From Paracoccaceae bacterium (GTDB lineage Bacteria > Pseudomonadota > Alphaproteobacteria > Rhodobacterales > Rhodobacteraceae), in NCBI GenBank assembly GCA_002402045.2, contig NVUX02000097.1, positions 1 through 33,834 on the forward strand: a stretch of 33,834 nucleotides of DNA, written 5' to 3'. Below the pieces are notes generated by a model. That model was not told the origin of the DNA, did no database searches, and was given only the letters and a program-made list of their open reading frames with translations. A program made the position numbers and the translations under genes. Each line of letters begins with the position of its first letter. Within the stretch, counting starts at the first letter, position 1. Of the stretch, positions 9,005 to 18,793 are shown piece by piece.

Positions 9005-9565
9005 ATGCGGCGCGCGCTTACCATTTGGTTTGCGCTGTGCGCGCCCGTGGCCCACGGGCAAGATTTCCCGATTTTTCAGGCGGCAAACATTCTTATTGTC
9101 AGTCAGGAAGAGCTGTTTGCCAGCTCGGCCCTTGGCAAAGACATATTGCAACTTGAGCAAGATGAACGCGAAGCGCTGATTGAGGAAGGCCGCCGGATTG
9201 GCGCTGAATTTGAAGCCGAAGAGCGAACGCTGACAGAGCAACGGGACAGCATGGCCCCCGAAGCCTTTCAGGCGTTGGCCTATGCATTTGATACCAAAGT
9301 GGTGTCTGCCCGTGCGGCACAAGAGACCAACGATGCCAATTTGATCGCCAATATCGAAGCCCGCCGCCGCGCGTTTTATGGGGTGATTGCCCCGATTTTG
9401 GCACAAGTAATGCAACGCTATAATGCAACAGTTATCATAGATCGCCGATCTGCCCTCTTGTTTGATCGCAATCTGGATATTACAAGAGAAGCCATTGAGT
9501 TTCTGGATAAAGCCTATAGCGAAAACCCGGACATGATAACCCAGTTAGGATCGCAAAATGAGTGA
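9005..9565 (+). CDS. OmpH/Skp-family periplasmic chaperone
   Basis: The 186-residue protein has a signal peptide (RRALTIWFALCAPVAHG, then QDF) and a long helical, Glu/Arg-rich body. The body fits the two-helix tentacles of Skp, which holds unfolded outer-membrane proteins in the periplasm for BamA. It keeps the OmpH layout: an early strand (ILIVSQEELFASS), helices, then a late AQVMQRYNATVIIDRRSALL strand and a D-I-T-R-E-A-I-E-F-L-D-K end. Sequence identity to E. coli Skp is low by eye. A TTG at 8987, overlapping the bamA stop, is an alternative start. It lies between bamA and fabZ, where lpxD is often also found. Confidence 0.85.
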   Translation: MRRALTIWFALCAPVAHGQDFPIFQAANILIVSQEELFASSALGKDILQLEQDEREALIEEGRRIGAEFEAEERTLTEQRDSMAPEAFQALAYAFDTKVVSARAAQETNDANLIANIEARRRAFYGVIAPILAQVMQRYNATVIIDRRSALLFDRNLDITREAIEFLDKAYSENPDMITQLGSQNE

Positions 9566-10028
9566 GACCCAAAACGAGCCGCTTTCATTTGATATTCATC
9601 GTGTGAAAGAGCTTATACCCCACCGCTACCCTTTTCTTTACATCGACAAAATGCGCGATGTTGTGTTGGGGCAAAGTGCGGTTGGCATTAAAAATGTGAC
9701 CGCAAACGAGAATATTTTTCAGGGCCACTTTCCTGATAAGCCGGTGTTTCCGGGGGTGCTGATTGTTGAAGCGATGGCGCAAACCGCCTCAGCTTTGGTG
9801 GTGGAAACCCTTGAATTAGCTGGTAAAAATCCGCTGGTTTACTTTATGTCGCTTGAAGCCACAAAGTTTCGCAAGCTTGTAGAGCCAGGAGACCAGTTGG
9901 AGCTACATATAGACCTGATCCGCAAACGCGGCAAGGTTTGGAAGTTTCGCGGTGAAGGAATTGTGGACGGCAAGCTGGTGGCTGAAAGCATATTTACCGC
10001 CATGATTGTGCTTCCAAAAGAAGAATGA
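9558..10028 (+). CDS. fabZ: 3-hydroxyacyl-ACP dehydratase FabZ
   Basis: FabZ dehydrates 3-hydroxyacyl-ACP in fatty-acid elongation and competes with LpxA for 3-hydroxyacyl-ACP, which may explain why the two genes sit together. The 156-residue hot-dog-fold protein has IPHRYPFLYID and the active-site stretch GHFPDKPVFPGVLIVEAMAQ with catalytic H57 and E71. The usual Met in P-V-M-P-G is Phe here. The start overlaps the end of the skp-like gene by eight bases and the stop overlaps lpxA through ATGA, so the three are probably translated together. Confidence 0.97.
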   Translation: MSETQNEPLSFDIHRVKELIPHRYPFLYIDKMRDVVLGQSAVGIKNVTANENIFQGHFPDKPVFPGVLIVEAMAQTASALVVETLELAGKNPLVYFMSLEATKFRKLVEPGDQLELHIDLIRKRGKVWKFRGEGIVDGKLVAESIFTAMIVLPKEE

Positions 10029-10810
10029 GTATCCATCCGAGCGCCATAATTGAAGACGGGGCCGAGATTGGCCCTGACTGCCATATTGGCCCGTTTTGCC
10101 ATATTGGCGCGGCTGTTCGCTTGGGCGCAGGTGTGCGGCTGCATTCCCATGTGGCGATCGCTGGCGATACCGTGATCGGGGAAGGCACCGAAATTTGGCC
10201 TTTCGCGTCGGTGGGCTCGCAGCCGCAAGACCTGAAATTTGCAGGGGAAAAAACTCGGCTTGTCATCGGCGCGCGCAATATGATCCGCGAAAGTGTTTCT
10301 ATTAATCCGGGCACCGAGGGTGGCGGTGGATTAACTGAAATCGGGGACGACTGCTTGTTTATGCTTGGCACTCATGTGGGGCATGATTGCCATGTGGGAA
10401 ACCGCGTTGTGGTCGCCAACCATGCCTCCTTGGCGGGGCATGTGCAGGTGGGCGAGGGCGCGATAATCGGGGGGCTGGCAGGCATTCATCAATTTGTACG
10501 CATTGGTGAGGGGGCCATTATTGGCGCGCTGTCAATGGTGGTGGCTGATGTTATTCCCTTTGGCTCGGTAATGGGAGAGCGCCCGAGGCTTGCGGGGCTG
10601 AACCTTATTGGGCTGAAGCGGCGCGGGCTGCCGCGATCTGAAATATCGGCCCTTAGAGCCGCGTATAAAGCGCTTTTTGTGGGTGAGGGCTCTTTGCGCG
10701 AACGTGCGGAAGCCATGCTTGAAAACGCCGATAATACGTTGGTCCGCGACCTGCTGGAATTTGTGTTAAGCGATTCCGAGCGGTCTTTCTGCACACCAAA
10801 GGGAAAATAA
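10025..10810 (+). CDS. lpxA: UDP-N-acetylglucosamine O-acyltransferase
   Basis: LpxA adds the first 3-hydroxyacyl chain to UDP-GlcNAc, the first step of lipid A synthesis, as a cytosolic trimer. The 261-residue protein is built of left-handed beta-helix hexapeptide repeats (I-G-P-x-C-H-I-G-P-F and similar) with a C-terminal helical domain. FMLGTHVGHDCHVGN contains H120, equivalent to catalytic H125 of E. coli LpxA. IGGLAGIHQFVRIG and the loop QPQDLKFAGE are also typical. Start and stop overlap fabZ (ATGA) and lpxI (TAATG). Confidence 0.97.
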   Translation: MSIHPSAIIEDGAEIGPDCHIGPFCHIGAAVRLGAGVRLHSHVAIAGDTVIGEGTEIWPFASVGSQPQDLKFAGEKTRLVIGARNMIRESVSINPGTEGGGGLTEIGDDCLFMLGTHVGHDCHVGNRVVVANHASLAGHVQVGEGAIIGGLAGIHQFVRIGEGAIIGALSMVVADVIPFGSVMGERPRLAGLNLIGLKRRGLPRSEISALRAAYKALFVGEGSLRERAEAMLENADNTLVRDLLEFVLSDSERSFCTPKGK

Positions 10811-11631
10811 TGGAAAATCTTGGAATTATTGCGGGCACCGGTGTGCTGCCTCGATTGGTGGCTGAAAATTGTGCTTTACGGGGGCAAAGCCATATTGTGG
10901 TGCAGTTTGAAGGTATTGATTTGAACTGGCTGGATGGACATTCTTCCATTCCAGCTGCGTTCGAAAAACCGGGAAAGCTGTTTAAGGCCCTTAAAAAGGC
11001 CGGGGTGGCAACGGTAACGATGGGCGGAGCAATGGGCCGACCCCGGCTCAACCCTCTGCGGTTTGACGCAACGGGCCTGCGCTTGGCACCTGTGGTGATG
11101 AATGCCATGAAGAGCGGCGATAATTCGACGCTCGGGATTGTGGCGGCCCTGTTTGAGGCTGAAGGATTTAAGGTGATTGGCGTGCACGAAGCCATGCCGG
11201 ATTTGCTGGCGTCAGAGGGTATCCTGACTCATGCGCAGCCGAGCGATGAAGACCGCAAGGATGCGGACCGCGCTGCCGAGATTGTTTATGCGCTTGGCGC
11301 GGTTGATGTGGGGCAGGGGGCCGTGGTGGCGCAGGGGCTTTGCCTCGGGCTGGAAAGCATCCAGGGCACCGACGCCATGCTGCGCTTTGTGGCGGAAAAT
11401 CCGGCACGATTGCCTGATAAAAAAGGCAGCAAAGGTGTGCTCTTAAAGCGGCCAAAGCCGGGGCAAGATATGCGGCTTGATATGCCTGCGATTGGCCCTG
11501 ATACTTTTTCGGCGGCGTCTGCTGCCGGGCTTGCGGGCGTGGTTGTGCAGGCGCGTGAAACGTTGGTGCTGGGGCTGGAGGAAACATTGGCCCGTGCTGA
11601 CGAGCTTGGGCTATTTCTATGGGTGCGCTAA
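10810..11631 (+). CDS. lpxI: UDP-2,3-diacylglucosamine pyrophosphatase LpxI
   Basis: LpxI removes UMP from UDP-2,3-diacylglucosamine to give lipid X. It replaces the unrelated LpxH in most alphaproteobacteria. The 273-residue protein has the family start LGIIAGTGVLPRLVAE, the phrase TMGGAMGRP, and the C-terminal catalytic region KRPKPGQDMRLDMPAIGP with its conserved aspartates. It shares one base with the lpxA stop and overlaps lpxB by 13 bases. Its place between lpxA and lpxB is itself strong support. Confidence 0.95.
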   Translation: MENLGIIAGTGVLPRLVAENCALRGQSHIVVQFEGIDLNWLDGHSSIPAAFEKPGKLFKALKKAGVATVTMGGAMGRPRLNPLRFDATGLRLAPVVMNAMKSGDNSTLGIVAALFEAEGFKVIGVHEAMPDLLASEGILTHAQPSDEDRKDADRAAEIVYALGAVDVGQGAVVAQGLCLGLESIQGTDAMLRFVAENPARLPDKKGSKGVLLKRPKPGQDMRLDMPAIGPDTFSAASAAGLAGVVVQARETLVLGLEETLARADELGLFLWVR

Positions 11632-12749
11632 GGTTGTATCTGGTGGCCGGTGAGGCCTCCGGAGACAGGCTAGGCGCGGCACTTATGCGGGGGTTAAAAG
11701 CTGAAGCCTCAGAAAACATTGAGTTTCATGGCGTCGGCGGGCCGTTAATGCAGGCTGAAGGCCTCACCAGTTTGTTTGATATGAACGAGCTGGCGATTTT
11801 TGGATTGCTGGAAGTTTTACCAAAATACCGCCATTTAAAGCGCCGCATGGAAAAGACGGCGCTCGATATGCTGGCAAAAATGCCTGATGCGCTTATCACC
11901 ATTGATAGCCCCGGCTTTTGCCTGCGGCTGGCCGCGCGGGTGCGGGATGCTTTTGCGGGCAAAATCATCCATTATGTTGCACCTTCGGTTTGGGCGTGGA
12001 AGCCCGGCAGGGCAGCAAAAATGGCGGCGCATGTAGACCATGTGCTCGCGCTGCTCCCTTTTGAGCCGCCCTATATGCAGGCTGCGGGCATGACCTGCGA
12101 TTTTGTTGGCCATCCTGTGGTGGCCGAGCCAATGCCTGATGCGGCTGCGGTTGCTGATTTGAAATCAAAAGGCCCGCTGATCACCCTTCTTCCCGGTTCC
12201 CGCTTAGGAGAAATAACCCGCCTTGCCCCGATCTTTTTTGAGGTCGCGCGCCAGCTAAAGGGCTACCGTTTTGCAATTCCTGTTGCGGGGGTGCACTTGG
12301 TTGAGCCACTGGAGCGGATGCTGGCGGAATCTGCGTTGGAAGCCGAGCTTATCATGCCAGAAACAGGGCTGAAAACCGCTGTTTTCGCGGCTTCTGAGCT
12401 GGCGCTGGCGGCGTCGGGGACCGTTTCTATTGAGCTAGCAGCTGTTGGCACGCCCATGGTGATCGGTTACAAAACCAATTGGTTAACCGCTGTTATAATG
12501 CGCCGTGCCATGCTGGCCCCCTCGTTTACCTTGGTGAATTTGCTGACAGAAAGCAAAGCGGTACCTGAATTTGAGCCGCGAGACTGCACAGTGGAAAACT
12601 TGCTGAGTGCAATGCAAAAGCTGCTTGATGATCCAGCTGCACGGGTGGCTCAGGTTCAGGTCGGGCGGGATGCTATAGTTGCTTTGGGTAAAGGCGGCGA
12701 AGACCCAGGCCTTCGCGCTGCCCGCTCAGTGCTCTCGGTTATTCCGTAA
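11619..12749 (+). CDS. lpxB: Lipid-A-disaccharide synthase
   Basis: LpxB joins lipid X and UDP-2,3-diacylglucosamine into the beta-1,6 disaccharide of lipid A on the inner face of the inner membrane. The 376-residue GT-B glycosyltransferase has LVAGEASGDRLGA at the N-terminus, HYVAPSVWAWKPGRA, LLPGSRLGEI, LAASGTVSIELA and V-P-E-F near the C-terminus. The start lies inside lpxI (13-base overlap). The end runs 11 bases into the end of the convergent YbaK-type gene, and no terminator hairpin is visible between them. This is the last gene of the operon. Confidence 0.96.
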   Translation: MGALRLYLVAGEASGDRLGAALMRGLKAEASENIEFHGVGGPLMQAEGLTSLFDMNELAIFGLLEVLPKYRHLKRRMEKTALDMLAKMPDALITIDSPGFCLRLAARVRDAFAGKIIHYVAPSVWAWKPGRAAKMAAHVDHVLALLPFEPPYMQAAGMTCDFVGHPVVAEPMPDAAAVADLKSKGPLITLLPGSRLGEITRLAPIFFEVARQLKGYRFAIPVAGVHLVEPLERMLAESALEAELIMPETGLKTAVFAASELALAASGTVSIELAAVGTPMVIGYKTNWLTAVIMRRAMLAPSFTLVNLLTESKAVPEFEPRDCTVENLLSAMQKLLDDPAARVAQVQVGRDAIVALGKGGEDPGLRAARSVLSVIP

Positions 12750-13209
12750 AATCAACTACTTGCGCCCCTGTCTTTGCTGATAATAGCGCTGGCTCAATGG
12801 AAAATACATGATTTGGTGTGCCGGCCGCTGCCCAAATAAGCGGAAATTCCAGCAGGCGCGGGTCCATAAATTTGGCAACGGGATTAAGATGCCCTAGTGG
12901 CGAAACCCCTCCAATAGCAAAGCCGGTATATGCGCGAATGCTGGCCGCATCGGCGCGGGTGAGCGCATGGCCACAAGCCGCTTCTGCTTTAGTTTGCGAA
13001 ACTCGATTTCCACCAGCTGTCAAAAACAGTACATGCTGCTCCGCATCTTTGACGCGAAACAAGATGGATTTTACAATCTGGTCCACGCCACAGCCACGCG
13101 CATCTGCCGCCATTTGCGCCGTTGTCGTCTTTACGTCTTCGCGGATAATTTCAATAGAAAGGCCGAGCGCTTTCGCCTCGGCCTCCACACGTTTTAGCGA
13201 TTTACTCAC
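12739..13209 (-). CDS. YbaK/ProX-type aminoacyl-tRNA deacylase
   Basis: This 156-residue protein belongs to the YbaK/ProX editing family, which removes wrongly attached amino acids (for example Cys, Ala or Ser) from tRNAs in trans. The core [10 protein letters not shown] carries the family lysine. The phrases [17 protein letters not shown] and [12 protein letters not shown], and the late strand VFSIEPALL, are characteristic. The frame is open further upstream, but the GTG at 13209 forms a GTGA overlap with the gltA stop and gives the normal length. I cannot tell the exact tRNA specificity. It converges on lpxB with an 11-base overlap. Confidence 0.88.
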   Translation of the reverse strand: MSKSLKRVEAEAKALGLSIEIIREDVKTTTAQMAADARGCGVDQIVKSILFRVKDAEQHVLFLTAGGNRVSQTKAEAACGHALTRADAASIRAYTGFAIGGVSPLGHLNPVAKFMDPRLLEFPLIWAAAGTPNHVFSIEPALLSAKTGAQVVDFTE

Positions 13210-14489
13210 CGGTTTTCGACGTCGACATAGTCGCGATTGGTTGCGCCGGTATAAAGCTGGCGTGGCCGACCGATTTTTTGAGTTGGGTCCGAGATCATCT
13301 CTTTCCACTGTGCTATCCAGCCCACGGTACGCGCCAACGCAAAAATCGGTGTAAACATTGAGGATGGGAAGCCCATGGCATCCAAGATAATGCCAGAATA
13401 GAAATCCACATTCGGATACAGCTTCCGCTCAATGAAATAAGGGTCATTAAGCGCAATCCGTTCCAGTTCAAGCGCGACCTGAAGCGTTGGATTATTCTCA
13501 ATACCCAAAAGGCCGAGCACTTCGTCGGCGCTTTCCTTCATCACTTTGGCACGGGGGTCAAAGTTTTTGTAAACGCGGTGGCCAAAGCCCATCAGGCGGA
13601 AAGGGTCGTTTTTGTCTTTGGCGCGGGCGATGTATTCCGGAATCCGGTCAACCGTGCCAATTTCGCGCAGCATATTCAGCGCGGCTTCATTGGCACCACC
13701 GTGGGCAGGGCCCCAAAGGCAGGCCACACCAGCGGCAATACAGGCAAACGGGTTGGCACCAGAAGAGCCAGCCAAGCGTACGGTCGAGGTTGAGGCATTT
13801 TGCTCGTGGTCAGCGTGGAGCGTGAAAATCCGGTCCATTGCGCGGCTCAAAATCGGGTCCACTACATAGTCTTCGGCAGGCACCGAAAAGCACATGTTTA
13901 GGAAGTTCGAGGTGTAGTCCAGCTCGTTTTTCGGATAAACAAATGGTTGCCCAACAGAATACTTGTAGGCCCATGCCGTAATGGTCGGGATTTTAGCGAT
14001 CATCCGAATAGAGGCAATTTCGCGCTGCTCTGGGTCCGTGATATCGGTGCTATCATGATAGAAGCTTGAAAGCGCTCCCATCACGCCGCAAACTACGGCC
14101 ATTGGTGGGGCATCGCGGCGGAAACCACGGTAGAAATATGCCATTTGTTCATGCAGCATTGTATGGCGCGTAACGCGAGGAACGAAATCGCTGAGCTGCT
14201 CAGATGTAGGAAGCTCTCCATAAAGCAACAGGTAGCAAACTTCTAAAAAGTGAGATTTCTCGGCAAGTTGGTCGATCGGGTAACCACGGTAAAGCAGCTC
14301 GCCCTTATCACCATCAATAAACGTAATATTTGATTCGCAAGACGCGGTAGAGGTAAACCCTGGGTCAAAGGTGAACACCCCACCTTGGGCATAAAGCTTT
14401 TGGATATCAATCACATCGGGGCCAGCCGTGGGGCTCATCATTGGCAATTCAATTTCTTTATCGCCAAATTTCAGGGTCGCGTGGGTCAT
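13206..14489 (-). CDS. gltA: Citrate synthase, hexameric type
   Basis: GltA condenses oxaloacetate and acetyl-CoA into citrate, the entry step of the TCA cycle. The 427-residue length and the N-terminal domain (residues 1-50, with a beta-rich start) fit the Gram-negative hexameric type. Catalytic residues are visible: H263 in [11 protein letters not shown]304 in [13 protein letters not shown] and D362 in NVDFYSG. The ATG at 14489 has AGAGGA a few bases upstream. An in-frame start at 14534 would add 15 unlikely residues. The 76 bases to the upstream gltX gene show no feature I can name. Its stop overlaps the next gene by GTGA. Confidence 0.97.
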   Translation of the reverse strand: MTHATLKFGDKEIELPMMSPTAGPDVIDIQKLYAQGGVFTFDPGFTSTASCESNITFIDGDKGELLYRGYPIDQLAEKSHFLEVCYLLLYGELPTSEQLSDFVPRVTRHTMLHEQMAYFYRGFRRDAPPMAVVCGVMGALSSFYHDSTDITDPEQREIASIRMIAKIPTITAWAYKYSVGQPFVYPKNELDYTSNFLNMCFSVPAEDYVVDPILSRAMDRIFTLHADHEQNASTSTVRLAGSSGANPFACIAAGVACLWGPAHGGANEAALNMLREIGTVDRIPEYIARAKDKNDPFRLMGFGHRVYKNFDPRAKVMKESADEVLGLLGIENNPTLQVALELERIALNDPYFIERKLYPNVDFYSGIILDAMGFPSSMFTPIFALARTVGWIAQWKEMISDPTQKIGRPRQLYTGATNRDYVDVENR

Positions 14490-14565
14490 ATATCCTCTTT
14501 CTCGATGCGCCGCCTTTCGGCAGCTGTTAACCATATTCCAGCCTTTGAGCGCACCGCAGTGCCAC

Positions 14566-15963
14566 TCAGGTTGAGACGTCCTCCAACCGGGCCAAAGTTT
14601 CGTCTTTGCCCAGAATGACCATCATGTCAAAAACGCTGGGCGAAACACCTCGCCCTGTGAGCGCAGCGCGAAGCGGTTGAGCAATTTTGCCGAGCTTAAG
14701 GTCTTCCCCTTCGGCAAATTCACGCATTTCCGCTTCAAGATTTTCTAGCGTCCATGTAGCATCTCGCAGCCGCGAAGTCAATCGGTTCAGCATACCACGG
14801 GATACAACATCTAGTAGCTTAGACGCTTTTTCATCGGCTTTAAACGGACGGCTTCCCAAAAAGAAATAAGCCATATCAATTAGTTCTGGTATTGTCTTTG
14901 CGCGGGCCTTCAAGATATCCATGCTGTCAATAAATACGCGTTTTTGATCATCAGTAAAGCCTGAGCCATGTTGCGCCGCAACATAGGCCTCGATTTCTGC
15001 AAAAAGCGGTCCCGCCTCGGCTGCCCGAATATGCTGCCCCGACAGGTTTTCCAGCTTCTTGAAATCAAACCGCGCCGGAGATTTGCCAATGGTTTTTAGC
15101 CCAAACCACTCAATCGCCTGTTCTGTGCTGAAAAACTCGTCATTGCCATGGCTCCAGCCCAGCCGCGCCAAGTAGTTGCGCATGCCCGCCGAAACATAAC
15201 CCATGTCCCGATATTCCTCGACCCCAAGCGCCCCGTGGCGCTTTGAGAGCTTCTTGCCATCTGGTCCGTGGATCAGCGGAATATGGGCGAAAATAGGTAC
15301 ATCCCACCCCAGCGCTTCTGAAATCAGTGTTTGCCGCGCTGCATTTGTAAGGTGGTCATCGCCCCGAATAACGTGGGTAATGCCCATGTCGTGGTCATCG
15401 ACCACCACCGCCAGCATATAGGTTGGCGTGCCGTCCGAGCGCAGCAACACAAGGTCATCCATGGTGTCATTCTTAAACGTCACGCGGCCCTGCACCTCGT
15501 CATTTACCACGGTTTCCCCCGTGCGCGGCGCTTTCAGGCGCACCACAAACGGCAGGTCGGGGGTCTCAACCGCGTCTCGCCACGGGCTTTGGAAAACCGG
15601 CGAGCGCTTCTCGGCCTTAGCTGCCTCGCGAAAGGCCTCGATCTCTTCTTTGGTGGTGTAGCATTTATAGGCCGTGCCCGCGTCCAGCATTTGCTGCGCG
15701 GCCTCTTGGTGCCGCTCTACCCGATCAAATTGGCTAATCGCGTCGCCGTCCCAATCCAGCCCCAGCCACTTCAGGCCCTTCAAAATGGCCGTCGTTGCCT
15801 CGGGGGTAGAGCGCGCCCGGTCGGTATCTTCGATTCGCAGCACAAATTTGCCGCCATGGTGGCGGGCAAAAAGCCAGTTAAACAGTGCAGTGCGCGCGCC
15901 TCCAATGTGTAAAAATCCGGTGGGTGAGGGCGCAAAGCGAGTGACGACGTCTTTAGCAGACAT
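14566..15963 (-). CDS. gltX: Glutamyl-tRNA synthetase
   Basis: GltX charges tRNA-Glu (and in organisms with GatCAB often tRNA-Gln too). The 465-residue class I enzyme has the HIGH-type motif in [20 protein letters not shown] near residue 10, [24 protein letters not shown], the KMSKS-type motif K-K-L-S-K-R-H-G-A near residue 245, and a helical anticodon-binding C-terminal domain. An AAAGG site precedes the ATG. It diverges from comEC with 71 bases between them. Many alphaproteobacteria have a second gltX copy, so this may be one of two. Confidence 0.96.
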   Translation of the reverse strand: MSAKDVVTRFAPSPTGFLHIGGARTALFNWLFARHHGGKFVLRIEDTDRARSTPEATTAILKGLKWLGLDWDGDAISQFDRVERHQEAAQQMLDAGTAYKCYTTKEEIEAFREAAKAEKRSPVFQSPWRDAVETPDLPFVVRLKAPRTGETVVNDEVQGRVTFKNDTMDDLVLLRSDGTPTYMLAVVVDDHDMGITHVIRGDDHLTNAARQTLISEALGWDVPIFAHIPLIHGPDGKKLSKRHGALGVEEYRDMGYVSAGMRNYLARLGWSHGNDEFFSTEQAIEWFGLKTIGKSPARFDFKKLENLSGQHIRAAEAGPLFAEIEAYVAAQHGSGFTDDQKRVFIDSMDILKARAKTIPELIDMAYFFLGSRPFKADEKASKLLDVVSRGMLNRLTSRLRDATWTLENLEAEMREFAEGEDLKLGKIAQPLRAALTGRGVSPSVFDMMVILGKDETLARLEDVST

Positions 15964-16034
15964 TTGTTAACCTTTCAGAAACCATAACTGGGTGATGATG
16001 TGGTTTTAGGGCAAGGTGCGGGGGAGAACAAGGC

Positions 16035-18071
16035 GTGCAATGGCTGGATTCCCAGCGGCAAAACCTGATGCTGTGGTCTCCAGTAGTGATGGCCTGCGGG
16101 GTCGGGGCGTATTTTGCCTTGCCATTTGAGCCGCCGCTTTGGGCGGGCTGGGCGCTGTTGGCGAGCTTGGTTTCATGGCTTGGTTTGGCAATTTGGACCT
16201 CGGGTTTTGTGCGTCTGCTGTTTCTTACGGTGTTTTTCCTAAATTTAGGTTACCTCGCTTCGATTTATCGCAGCGCCTCAGTGGCGGCACCGGTACTGAC
16301 CTTCCGCTATTACGGCCCGATTGAGGGCAGGGTGGTCGCGATAGACCGCTCCTCCAGCAAGGCCCTGCGTATCACGCTTGACCGTGTTTACCTTGAGCGC
16401 GTGCACAAAACCCCGGCCATGGTGCGGGTTTCGCTGTTTGGAACGGCCCCTGAAATGGTGCTCGGGAGCCGCGTGGCGCTGGTCGGCAGTCTTTCCCCAC
16501 CCGGCGGGCCAGTTGAGCCGGGCGGTTTTGATTTTCGCCGATATGCGTGGTTCGATCGGCTCGGCGCCGTTGGATATTCACGCAATCCAGTGGTGATGAT
16601 GCGCCCTTACGCCGATGCGGAAAACGGCCTTTGGCTTGATACCGTGCGGCGTGGTTTGGCCACATTCGTAGCAGAGTCCATTGGCGGCCAAAATGGGGCC
16701 TTTGCCGCCGCCATTATTACTGGTGAGCGCAGCCGGATTGATGGTGATGTGCTGCAAACCTTACGCGATTCCAACCTCGCGCACTTGCTCGCGATTTCAG
16801 GCCTGCATATGGGGCTGCTCACGGGGTTCATATTCCTGCTCGTGCGGCACGGGCTGGCGCTTTGGCCTCGGCTGGCACTGCGCATTCCGGTTAAAAAAAT
16901 CGGCGCATTAGCGGCATTGGCGGCAGGTTTCGCCTACCTTTTCCTTTCGGGCGGAAATGTCGCTACCCAGCGCGCCTTTATTATGGCCGCCGTGGTGCTG
17001 TTTGCTGTATTACTAGATCGTCCTGCATTTTCACTGCGCGCCGTGGCTTTGGCAGCCCTTCTTGTGCTGCTTATGCGCCCCGAAAGTTTGGGTGAGGCAG
17101 GCTTTCAGATGTCCTTTGCGGCCACAACCGCCCTCGTCGGTGTGTTTGAAATGCTGCGCACCGCGCGCTGGTGGCAATGGGTTCGAGACCATCTTCCGCG
17201 GCGGCTTATGCCCGTTTTTACTTTGCTACTCACCTCAGCGATTGCTGGCGGGGCCACGGCCCCGATAGCTGCATTCCATTTCAACCAAATATCAAATTTT
17301 GGCCTCGCCGCTAATTTGCTCTCCGTTCCCCTTATGGGGATGGTTGTTATGCCAGCCGCCGTCATTGCCCTCCTCCTCAGTCCGTTTGGCCTCGGGAGCT
17401 GGGCGTTTTGGCTCATGGGAAAGGGTGTTGGCTGGATTCTCGGCGTTGCGGCTTACTTTTCCGAAATCGAAAACGCCGTGACCATGGTGCCAACAGGGCC
17501 GCCCGTTGTTCTGCCGCTGATTGGCCTGTCCGGTTGCTTTCTGTTCATTCTGCTAGGCCGCGCTCGTGTTGCAGGCATTGCCCTTTTTTCGGTTGCAATC
17601 TCCTTGTGGGTGCAAAGCGAGCGCCCGACGGTGCTTATAAATAGCAACGCGTCACTCCTTGGTGTGATGACCCCGACCGGCCGCGCGCTTAATAAAGAAA
17701 CGGCGTATCGATTCGCCGCCGGAATTTGGCTTGAAAACGACGGTGACCCCGCCAATCAGCAAGCAGCCTTTAGCCGCGCAGGCATGATAACAGAAAGCCG
17801 CCTAACCCGCGCAAGCCTCCCAAACGGTTGGACCCTGCTTTTAAACCAAAACAAAGAGATAAACGCCGCACTGTGTACCGCGCACACAATTCTTATAGCA
17901 CCGAAATGGGAAACAGCCCCCGCCGGAAACTGCCTGTTTATCGGAAAACTCGATGTAGAAAGCCTCTCAGGATTTGCAATCACCTTTGAAAACGATGAAC
18001 CTGTCGTCACCTCAGCCATGCCACGCTTACCTTTGCGGCCATGGACAAACGGTGGCGCGCCATATCAATAA
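16035..18071 (+). CDS. comEC: ComEC/Rec2-family DNA-uptake channel protein
   Basis: ComEC forms the inner-membrane channel through which single-stranded DNA enters during natural transformation. The 678-residue protein has N-terminal membrane segments, a soluble beta-rich domain of the DUF4131 type (about 80-190), and the Competence domain with the hallmark [13 protein letters not shown] near residue 255 and many helices up to about 520. The last 150 residues are short and lack the H-x-H-x-D-H motif, so the metallo-beta-lactamase domain seen in Bacillus ComEC is not visible. It starts with GTG at 16035, eight bases after GGGGAG. The stop overlaps lexA's end by seven bases. Confidence 0.9.
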   Translation: MQWLDSQRQNLMLWSPVVMACGVGAYFALPFEPPLWAGWALLASLVSWLGLAIWTSGFVRLLFLTVFFLNLGYLASIYRSASVAAPVLTFRYYGPIEGRVVAIDRSSSKALRITLDRVYLERVHKTPAMVRVSLFGTAPEMVLGSRVALVGSLSPPGGPVEPGGFDFRRYAWFDRLGAVGYSRNPVVMMRPYADAENGLWLDTVRRGLATFVAESIGGQNGAFAAAIITGERSRIDGDVLQTLRDSNLAHLLAISGLHMGLLTGFIFLLVRHGLALWPRLALRIPVKKIGALAALAAGFAYLFLSGGNVATQRAFIMAAVVLFAVLLDRPAFSLRAVALAALLVLLMRPESLGEAGFQMSFAATTALVGVFEMLRTARWWQWVRDHLPRRLMPVFTLLLTSAIAGGATAPIAAFHFNQISNFGLAANLLSVPLMGMVVMPAAVIALLLSPFGLGSWAFWLMGKGVGWILGVAAYFSEIENAVTMVPTGPPVVLPLIGLSGCFLFILLGRARVAGIALFSVAISLWVQSERPTVLINSNASLLGVMTPTGRALNKETAYRFAAGIWLENDGDPANQQAAFSRAGMITESRLTRASLPNGWTLLLNQNKEINAALCTAHTILIAPKWETAPAGNCLFIGKLDVESLSGFAITFENDEPVVTSAMPRLPLRPWTNGGAPYQ

Positions 18072-18733
18072 GTGCGGATAAGCCCCACAAGCTTACCCTG
18101 AATCTTCACCTGATCCTTGGTAAACACCCGTGTTTCATAGGCCGGATTGGCTGAAATTAACTCAATCGAATTCTTCGTCCGGTTCAGTGTTTTCAGCGTC
18201 GCCTCTTGGTCTTCCACCAAAGCCACCACAATATCCCCGTTATTTGCATCGGGCTGCTCATGGATAATCACAATATCGCCAGAGTTAATCCCCGCCTCGA
18301 TCATAGAATCGCCCTTAACTTCAAGCGCATAGTGTTTTCCGGTTGTGTTCAGCATAGCCCCCGGCACGCCAATAGAGCTACTCGCGTGCTGGATAGCCTC
18401 AATCGGCGTACCCGCCGCGATTTTTCCCATCACTGGAAGGTCAAACGCATCCACTTTTATATCTACAGATCTGCGCGAAGAGCCTTCAATAACCGTCGGA
18501 TTAAACCCGCCCTCCATGCTGTCTGGCAGCTTAATAATCTCGATCGCCCGCGCTCTATGCGCCAAGCGCCGCAAAAACCCGCGCTCTTCCAGCGCTGTAA
18601 TCAACCGGTGAATGCCCGATTTCGAGCGCAAATTCAGCGCTTCTTTCATCTCGTCAAAAGATGGTGAAACCCCTTCAGCCTGCACTCGTGCGTGAATAAA
18701 CTTCAACAAATCCAACTGTTTCTTAGTAAGCAT
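18065..18733 (-). CDS. lexA: SOS repressor LexA
   Basis: LexA represses DNA-damage genes and cleaves itself when RecA forms filaments. The 222-residue protein has the winged-helix domain (residues 1-65; [23 protein letters not shown] holds the recognition helix) and a LexA/S24 protease domain. The cleavage bond is A107-G108 in KIAAGTP, the nucleophile S143 in GDSMIEAG and the general base K181 in EATLKTL. GGAGG lies before the ATG. It has its own promoter with an SOS box directly downstream of moeA, and converges on comEC with a seven-base overlap. Confidence 0.97.
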   Translation of the reverse strand: MLTKKQLDLLKFIHARVQAEGVSPSFDEMKEALNLRSKSGIHRLITALEERGFLRRLAHRARAIEIIKLPDSMEGGFNPTVIEGSSRRSVDIKVDAFDLPVMGKIAAGTPIEAIQHASSSIGVPGAMLNTTGKHYALEVKGDSMIEAGINSGDIVIIHEQPDANNGDIVVALVEDQEATLKTLNRTKNSIELISANPAYETRVFTKDQVKIQGKLVGLIRTY

Positions 18734-18764
18734 AGCGCCACCTCCGCAGGGTTCAATTCACTAC

Positions 18765-18779
18765 GTTCTACGGATGTTC
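18765..18779. promoter_or_regulatory. LexA operator (alphaproteobacterial SOS box)
   Basis: The plus strand reads GTTCTACGGATGTTC, an exact GTTC-N7-GTTC direct repeat, which is the known LexA site in alphaproteobacteria. It lies 32 bases upstream of the lexA start and overlaps the -10 box. lexA should therefore repress itself. Confidence 0.88.
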
Positions 18780-18793
18780 TTGCTTTGTGTCAA
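18765..18793 (-). promoter_or_regulatory. lexA promoter
   Basis: On the minus strand a perfect -35 box TTGACA (18793-18788) is followed, after 17 bases, by TAGAAC (18770-18765) as a -10 box matching four of six consensus positions. The -35 box directly abuts the moeA stop codon. The LexA operator lies across the spacer and the -10 box, which fits repression by blocking RNA polymerase. Confidence 0.7.

Noticed and set aside
16000-16034. CtrA-type site (TTAA-N7-TTAA) between gltX and comEC
   Set aside because: Only one TTAA half is present near 15966; the second half does not match. Other TTAA pairs in the window have the wrong spacing.
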